Assembly (NCBI GenBank): GCA_021399435.1
Contig: JAJTUP010000015.1
Coordinates: 1,319,534 to 1,383,533, forward strand
Reading direction: 5' to 3'
Length of the DNA: 64,000 bases
Source: Diaporthe sp. PMI_573
Lineage: Eukaryota; Ascomycota; Sordariomycetes; Diaporthales; Diaporthaceae
This document shows, piece after piece, positions 56,641 to 64,000 of this stretch. A program made the position numbers and the translations under genes. Below the pieces are notes generated by a model. That model was given only the letters and a program-made list of their open reading frames with translations. It was not told the DNA's origin and ran no database searches. Position 1 is the stretch's first letter. Each line of letters opens with the position of its first letter.

Positions 56641-57460
56641 TAAAAAATAAAAATATACTCTATATTGCTAAAAGACTTGAACTATCGGGAATTAAACCCG
56701 AGTCTTTAATCTTAATTATTAGAATTTTAACTACTAAACTATAGAACCTTGTACCCTTAATAACATAAAGTATATTAATAAGATAAACCTTACCCCCCTT
56801 TATAAGTATAAGACTAGAGAGTACTATTTGTTTTAAGGCCTGCTAGAGAGATGACCTAAAAAGAATAAAAAGGGAATAACTTACTAGATTAGGCTACTGC
56901 TAGGAATTAAACCTAGGTTTCTATCACAACCCTAACAGAAATAAGACCAACGGTTAGTTCTACGAAGGAATAACCCTACTAGGCCAGCACACCAGCCAAA
57001 CAAACAGTACAAGGGACTAAGCCAAAGGTCACGTAATCACTAATTAGATAAGACGGATCAATTAGAGCAATAATCAATCCCAGTAATCCAACACTAAGAA
57101 ACAACAAGAGCAACCAGCACTCCCAACACTCCCCTATACTAGATCACCAGGAGCAACCAGCACTCCCAGCAAGCCTCACTAAAGAGATAAACATATAAAT
57201 TACTAGATAGCTAGATAATATAAACAGCTCTTCAGCAGTTAATCTAAGTATTTACCCTAAATAGCTTTCATTAGCTTATAATTATTATCAGAAACCCTAT
57301 TACTTAATCAACCACCTTATTACATATCTTAGACATAAACTCTAATTCATAGTTTAAAGGACCTAGGAAACCTTAATCATTATATTTTAACTACTCTTAT
57401 TTATATATTATAATACAGACTTTAAGCAATATCATACATAATACCTTTATAATATCTAGA
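56641..57460. other. Spacer and probable 5' leader of gypsy element 2
   Basis: Contains two tRNA-like T-arm strings on the minus strand (see findings), then a less mutated block (56,930-57,200) with near-duplicate AGCAACCAGCACTCCCA strings at about 57,110 and 57,150. AT-rich sequence leading to the gag of element 2 follows. Likely LTR/leader; ends not resolved. Confidence 0.45.
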
Positions 57461-57535
57461 TTTAAAAACAACAACCCCTAACAAAACCTTCTACAAGAAT
57501 TAGACAACACTATTAATAACAATACTAGTAATAAC

Positions 57536-58785
57536 CAGAGTTGTGAATATACAAGAGATATATAAATATATAGATATACAAGATATATAGATATACAAAT
57601 ATATAGATATACAGATATACAAGACCCTAGATATATAGATATACAAGATATACAAATGTATAGATATATAGATATACAAATATACAGTATATCTTATATA
57701 TTTATATATCTATTATACAGTTATATAAATATATAAGTAAATATACTTAATTAATTTAATAATAATATAATAATTCTTATATATAATTATTATATTATTA
57801 TATTATTATATTATTATATTATTATATTCTTGTATTTCTATATTATTATATTCTTGTATTCCTATATTATTATATTCTTGTATTCTTGTATTTCTATATT
57901 ATTGTATTCTTATATTCCTGTATTATTGTATTTCTGTATTATTTTATATTATTATAACTCTAGTTGTCACACTTAAATAAGCAAAATATAAAGGCCTTAG
58001 GTTTAACTTGTAAAAATACAGGTTTTTTTTAAGTCTTTTAAAAAGACTTAAATAGATATAAATTAAATAATAAATAGCTAATAGCTAATAGCTAATAGTT
58101 AATAGCTAATAGCTAATAGCTAATAGTTAATAGCTAATAATTAATAGCTAATAGTAAATAATTAATAATTAATAATTAATAATTAATAATTAATAATTAA
58201 TAATTAATAATTAATAATTAATAATTAATAATTAATAATTAATAATTAATAATTAATAATTAATAATTAATAATTAATAATTAATAATTAATAGTTTAGA
58301 TATTAATTATTAAAGCTATTTAAAAAGAACTAATATAAATAAAGTAGTAAATAAAGTTTATAAAAAGCTATTTTATTAATAAAAGATAAATAAATATAAC
58401 TTTTAATTATATAATTATATAATTTATATATTCTTTTATTATAACTCTAAAATTCCTTATTAGTAGCTTTTATATAGTATTTTTTAATTGTTTTTTTAGC
58501 TTTTTGTTTTTTTTTAAGCTTAAATTTACTATAATAAGAGTATTTAAGTAAAACAAAATATAAACTAAGAGTATAATAAATATATTATTAATAAAAGTAT
58601 ATTTAAATACTTGTATATTTATATATATATTGTATAGATATACAAGATATATAGATATATAAATATATAGATATATAGATATACAGATATACAAAACCTT
58701 AGATATACAAATATACAGATATATAGTATATCTGTATATTTATACATATACAATATACATTGTATATAATTTTGTCACAACTCTG
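57536..58785. mobile_element. hAT-like non-autonomous element, 1,250 bp, nested in gypsy gag
   Basis: Begins CAGAGTTGTGA and ends TCACAACTCTG, an 11-bp perfect inverted repeat. It is flanked by an exact 8-bp duplication GTAATAAC (57,528-57,535 and 58,786-58,793). CAGAG ends plus an 8-bp duplication indicate hAT. The interior is almost pure A/T: ATATACAGAT-type tandem repeats near both ends, TTATTATA repeats, TAATAGCTAA repeats and a long TTAATAA array. No transposase is present. Confidence 0.87.
58074..58296. repeat. TAATAGCTAA and TTAATAA tandem arrays
   Basis: About eight 10-bp TAATAGCTAA-like units pass into about 20 copies of the 7-bp TTAATAA unit, all inside the nested hAT-like element. 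Confidence 0.85.
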
Positions 58786-60824
58786 GTAATAACACTAATA
58801 ATAATAGCAAGATAACTAACAAACAACTCTAGGAGTTAGTTAGCAAGATTAATTACCTCTATACCCTTATAAATAAACAGGCCAAGTAGAATAAAGAAAT
58901 AAAGAACCTTAAGAAGAAAGTTACCACCCTCTAGGCTACTACTACTATTATTAATACCCTAATTCTAACTAAGGAAAACATTAGGCTCAACAGCCCAACC
59001 CCTTATAATAGGACCCTAGGCTAGTTATAACCTTACCTTACCTAAGTTAGGGCCTACTAATATTTTAACTATATAGATAGCTAAGTAGATGGAAAACAAA
59101 TTATACATATAGCCTTATTTTTTAAGGAAAAAGTACTTACCTAGTTTAAACCATACCTTACTAATTTTATCAACACTAAAGAATTCAAGAAATATAAGTA
59201 AGAGACTTAAGAGATATTTAATAAATACGAGAACTATAAGAACACCCTCCAAGCTCTATTCTAGGACCCTAATGAGAAATAACAGGCTAAAAGAAAATTA
59301 TCAAAACTACAACAAAAAGGCCTAGCCTTAGCCTATATAGTAGAATTTCAACAAATCTACACCTAAGTCAATTCCACCTATAATACTAAGATCTTTATAT
59401 TTTACTAGAGACTAAAAAAAGATATAAAGGACGAGTTAGCTAAGTATAATAAACCTAATAACTTCCTATAGTATATTAAACTAGCTATTAAACTTAATAA
59501 TAAGCTCTATAAGAAACATTAGAAGAAACATAGTATTAATCCTAGACCATTCTAGCAAAACAACTAGAGAAGTAAACCCAATACTAAAAAGAAATATAAC
59601 CACAACAATCCAACCCAATAAGGGTAATAATTAGGCCCTATAAAGCTTAATACCACATAATGAAAAGACAAGAAAAACATCAAATACTACAACTATAATA
59701 AGATAAGATACTTTGCAAAAGAGTGCCACAACCCTAAGAAAAACAGAGATTAGAAGCCTATACCCGAAGGCTCTAGATAGGCCAACATAATCACCCATAC
59801 CAGCAGACTACCACACTTAAAGATATAATAAGCCATCACCAAACAACACTACTAATATAGGATAAAATAATACAAGCTATACCTAATATACCCAGACTAA
59901 GTAATAGAAGACGGAAGAATCCTATTTAGTATTACTCCCCAAAACTTACTTACTAATAATAAATAAGAAGGTGAGTTAAAAACAGGAGAAACAATCTAAT
60001 AACAACTATCACAGCTAGTATATATAAAACTAGACAAGGCTAAAAAAGCCAAGAAGTACTCCTTACTTAGCTAGACAGCCTACTATAACAATAACTACAC
60101 TACATACCTAAGTAATAAAGAAGGAGCTAACTAGTTCCCTAAAGGTACAGGATAACGACACACCCTAGCCATGAGAGGATAGAAGGAACTCCTACATAAC
60201 CCAAGGAAAGAGCTAGCAAGAAAAATTCCCCAAGATCTACTTATACCTCAAGCACAACAAGAGGACCTACAAGTATACTTAGGAAGAATACCCCTACTAG
60301 CCCCCAGAACTAACATCATAGAAGTACTAATCATAGGACAACCCCTTAAACAAGTAGTATAAGAACCAAAGAAGGAAACCAAGAAGGATAAAGATATAAA
60401 AAGAACATTCCCTTACTATAATTACTACCCTAGCACCTCTTAGGCCTCATATATCTACAATAGATATAGAACCCATATACAGGAAAAGGCAAGCCACGAC
60501 TAGTTCCCTTAGAGGTACCAAGGGTAGGATATCCAATAAACTTATAAAAGAGACGACTTCAAGAGATAGGAACTTAAGAAACAATACAATAATATAAGCT
60601 ACGTAACATTTCAACTTAACCTACACACCCCCCTAGTATGTCTATACAACCCTACCAGATAACATACCTACAAGAATGAGGAATGTTAAGTATATATGGA
60701 TGATAAGGTTAAAGAATAACACTAACTATAGTAATAAGGACAAATCCTCAGCCCTATAAAGCCTATAATACAGGATAAAAGCATATAACAGCTTATAGAA
60801 GACCTATAATAATTACAAAGTATT

Positions 60825-61320
60825 TGTTATAAATAGCCTCCTTTAGACTCCTAGACCCCTTTAGCCTCTTTCAGCCCCTTTAAAGCCCTTCCAGCCTCCC
60901 TTAGCCTCTATCTGCCTCCTTTAGAAAGAATAGGCTATCTATGCAAGCCTCTAGATATAAGTGGAGAAACTAGCTAGCCTAGCTTGGTAGAATCTTCTTA
61001 TCGGAGTTATTCCTTCCGCCCTTTCCTATTTCTCTTTCTAGCCCCTGTTTTTCTCGAGTCATTATTCTCTCCGTTGGAGGAATATACCTCTTCGAAGGTC
61101 CGAACCTTCTATATATATATACCTAGCCTTTTCCTTTTAGATAGATAGTTAGTTCTCCAGTCAGATCAACTTTTTCCCTCCTATACCTAGCTTGCCTCCT
61201 CCTTCCTTAAATTTGTTCTCTGTAAGGTGTTGAAGAATATCTTAACTACAGCCTTACTATGTCCCTCTACCCTTAGCCCTCTACCCTTAATCTAGGTGTT
61301 TTTAATAGCATTATATAACA
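60825..61320. mobile_element. Possible solo LTR inside gypsy element 2
   Basis: A block that is less AT-rich than its surroundings and C/T-rich, with ends TGTTATA and TATAACA (7-bp inverted) and an internal TATA-like run (about 61,110). It interrupts the gag-pol spacer of element 2. No target duplication is visible (GTATT left, AAAAC right), so it may instead be native spacer of the element. Confidence 0.3.
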
Positions 61321-63793
61321 AAACATCAAAAGCATTAATAAAGTCCTAGGGAAGGACTACAGATAGCTAAAAAACTAGATAGGCTATCTATAAAACCTTA
61401 AATAGCAGGAGAAACACCCACGAGGTACTTATATACAACAAACACTAATAACAACTATCAATATTTAAAGATCAAGGTAAAGCTTAGAGCCTACTAGTGC
61501 TACATACTCATTAATAATAAAGCACAGGGGAATTTCATCTCCCTAAAAATAGTAAATAAATACTACCTTACATAGCATAAGAAAAAGGAACCTTATAAAC
61601 TCAACACAGTTAATAACACAAAAGTTACTTACAGAAATAATATTATTAATATAGAGACTAATTACCTCCAGGTCCAGATCCAGGACTATATCAAGCAACT
61701 CTCGTTTAACATTACTAAGATAGCAAATCATCAGTTAATCCTAGGAATACCTTAATTAAGAAAGAACAACCCTTAGATAGATTAGACTACTAGCCAGATT
61801 TACTAGGCAAACCCCGTCAGCTTAACAAAAAGAACAATCATACATTACAAGAATAAGCAGAGCTTAGTCCCTAAAAACAACACCCAAACATATACTCAAA
61901 CAAGCCTAGCAACCATCTCTCAAGACAAAGAAAAGGACTCAGTCCCTAGGCAAGCTTCAAAACAACCCCTAAACAAGCCAGCATAACAATAACATAAACC
62001 AGGCAGTCCACTACAAACTAACAAGAAAAATTCACTATCAAGCCAAACACAACACAAACCTAATAAAGAAGGCAGTCTAACACAAACCAACACAAGGAAA
62101 CAATAAATCATACTCATAATACAAGAATATATTAAGGAGATCTAACAAGTATTAAAGTAAATATAAGAGATCCAGTACACACAACACAAAACAACACCCA
62201 TAATCACAGTTACCTCACCCACAAGAACCTCACAACAAGTACTAAAGGCCCAAAAAATCAGCCTAATAAAACAAACCAAGCCTATCCTCCAATAATTCAT
62301 CACCTATCTATAGAAGGCTAAGGCAGCAGAGAGGGATCCTTAGGAGTTCATACCTCAAGAATACTATAAGTACACCAAGCTATTTTTAGCAACACTTAAC
62401 ACCAGACTACCTAAACATAATAACTAGAATCATAAAATACCCCTAGAACCTAAAAAGATACCTAAATTCTCCAAAATCTACAAGCTTAATAAAATATAAC
62501 TTAAGGTACTTAAGGAGTACCTTAACAAGAACCTAAAAAAGAGTTACATATAACTATCTACTTTACCTACAAGATATCTAATCCTCTTTATACTAAAGAA
62601 AAACAAAAAGCTATAACTTTATATAGATTATCACTAACTAAACGACATTACCATTAAAAACCACTACCTACTACCTCTAATCAAAGAACTACAAGACTAA
62701 CTATAAAGAATATAATAGTTTATAGCCCTAGACCTCAAAGGAGCCTATAACCTCATTAGAATAAAAAAAGGTAAAGAATAGAAAACAGTATTTCAAACAT
62801 ACTACAGATATTTCAAGTACCTAGTCATACTATTCAGATTAACCAACGCACCAGCATCATTCCAAGCTATGATTAATTATGTTCTTAAAGAATATTTAGA
62901 CATCTTTATAATCATATACCTAAATAACATCCTCATCTACTCTAAAACACTTAAAGAACACAAGAAACATATATACAAGGTACTATAGAAGCTCTAAGAT
63001 ATAAAACTCCTAGTTAAACTAGAGAAGAACAAGTTCTATACCAAGGAAGTTAACTACCTTAGATATACCATCTAGCCTAAGTAAATCATAATATAAATAT
63101 CCAAGATTAAGGCTATTAAATACTAGCCTACACCCATAAATATTAAGGAAGTTTAAAGATTCCTTAGATATATTAACTTCTATAGATAATTCATTAAAGG
63201 TTATAAAGGACTTATAAAACCTCTCACAAACCTTACTAAAAAGGATAAAAAATTCTAATAGATATAAGAAATACAAAATACTTTCAATATAATAACCTAG
63301 AAGATTCTAGAAGAACTAATACTAGTTAAAGTAGACCTTAACAAGGTCTATAAAGTTAAGACCAACACCTTAAACTTTATAATAAAAGGATAACTAGGTT
63401 AATAAGATAATTAAAATAAACTATACCTTATTATATTCTTTTCAAAAAAGCTTAATAAACTAGAGCTTAATTACCCTATATATAACAAGGAACTAATAGT
63501 AATAATTAAGGTATTTAAGGAATAACAACATTACCTTATAGGAGCTAAGCATTAAGTTCAAGTCTATACTAACTACAAAAACCTTATATACTTCATAATA
63601 ACTAAAGAACTTAACAAGTACTAAATCAGATAGGTAGAGTTCTTGTTATAATTTAACCTTAGGATTACCTACTATAAGGGATCTAAGAATAGACAAGTAG
63701 ACATACTTAGTAAATAGCTAGACTACCTATAAGAGGTTCTACTAGAAATATAGAGTATCTTCCAAGTTACCCCTAATAAAGACTTATTATAAG

Positions 63794-64000
63794 CAGAGTT
63801 ATGACAAAATTATATACAATGTATATTGTATATGTATAAATATATAGATATACTGTATATCTGTATATTTGTATATCTAAGGTTTTGTATATCTATATAT
63901 CTGTATATTTGTATATTTGTATATCTGTATATCTTGTATATCTATATAATATATATATAAATATATAAGTATTTAAATATACTTTATTAATAATATATTT
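63794..64000. mobile_element. Second copy of the hAT-like element (partial, inverted)
   Basis: Starts CAGAGTTATGACAAAATTAT. Over its 207 visible bases it closely follows the reverse complement of the right end of the copy at 57,536-58,785, through the AAGGTTTTGTATATC and AATATACTTTATTAATAA strings. It interrupts the gypsy element 2 RNase H/integrase junction and is cut by the window end. Confidence 0.8.

Larger units (their letters stand above)
57461..64000 (+). mobile_element. Ty3/gypsy element 2, RIP-degenerated and nested, cut by window end
   Basis: Gag begins about 57,461, is interrupted by the hAT-like element at 57,536-58,785, and resumes at 58,794. It includes a decayed knuckle ending KECHNPKKN near 59,720. 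A protease-like QGNFISL lies at about 61,530, and RT at 62,560-62,960 has LDLKGAYNLIRIKKGKE and a mutated catalytic box YLNNIL (62,917-62,934; Asp-Asp to Asn-Asn). RNase H runs to about 63,740, where a second hAT copy interrupts it at 63,794. Integrase would lie beyond the window. It is related to element 1 but not the same family copy. Confidence 0.8.

Noticed and set aside
58470..58694. 74-codon minus-strand open frame in the nested hAT-like element
   Set aside because: Composed of Ile/Tyr/Lys/Asn from AT tandem repeats; not transposase-like.

Overview
The window looks like nuclear DNA of a filamentous ascomycete, most likely a Sordariomycete. Genes carry many short (about 50-130 bp) GT-AG introns with CTRAC-like branch points. 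The protein set is typically fungal: Vps20, a Pho81/NUC-2 type SPX-ankyrin protein, an Rrn6-like factor, Spc25, Mozart1, Coa1 and a DUF2293 protein. The right quarter is AT-rich, repeat-laden and mutated in the manner of repeat-induced point mutation (RIP). The species cannot be named from the sequence. All exon boundaries were placed by eye from splice consensus, reading frame and remembered family conservation; there is no transcript evidence.

Gene-rich part (1 to about 46,750, moderate GC). In order: an Skg6-like membrane protein (-), a DHX35-type DEAH helicase (-), a DUF2293 protein (+), Vps20 (-), a 74-residue secreted cysteine-containing protein (+) in an otherwise gene-poor stretch, a Cue5-like CUE protein (+), a Pho81/NUC-2 phosphate regulator (+), a four-helix membrane protein (-), Coa1 (+), mitochondrial uL3m (-), a CCDC25/Jlp2 protein (+), a PITH-domain protein (-), an Rrn6-like Pol I factor (-), Spc25 (+), Mozart1 (+), a CHY/RING zinc-finger protein (-), an orphan 101-residue ORF (+) and an F-box protein (-). 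Most are housekeeping genes in no obvious pathway cluster. Several are head-to-head pairs sharing short promoters (Rrn6/Spc25, uL3m/CCDC25, 4-TM/Coa1, DHX35/DUF2293).

AT-rich part (about 46,750 to 64,000). This is a nest of transposon remains. It holds a 493-bp hAT-type MITE with an 8-bp target duplication, a 1,087-bp miniature LTR element (TRIM) with a 5-bp duplication, and two stop-riddled Ty3/gypsy elements, the first with chromodomain remains. A 1,250-bp hAT-like element sits inside the second gypsy gag, again with a perfect 8-bp duplication, and a second, oppositely oriented copy interrupts the same gypsy element at the right edge of the window. I see no intact host gene there.

Main points for a second look: a probable 1-nt micro-exon in the CCDC25 gene, a start codon split by an intron in the Pho81 gene, a 15-bp minisatellite family at three separate intergenic loci, a cluster of strong stem-loops at 14,444-14,593, the nested hAT/TRIM insertions with exact target duplications, and the small secreted protein gene.
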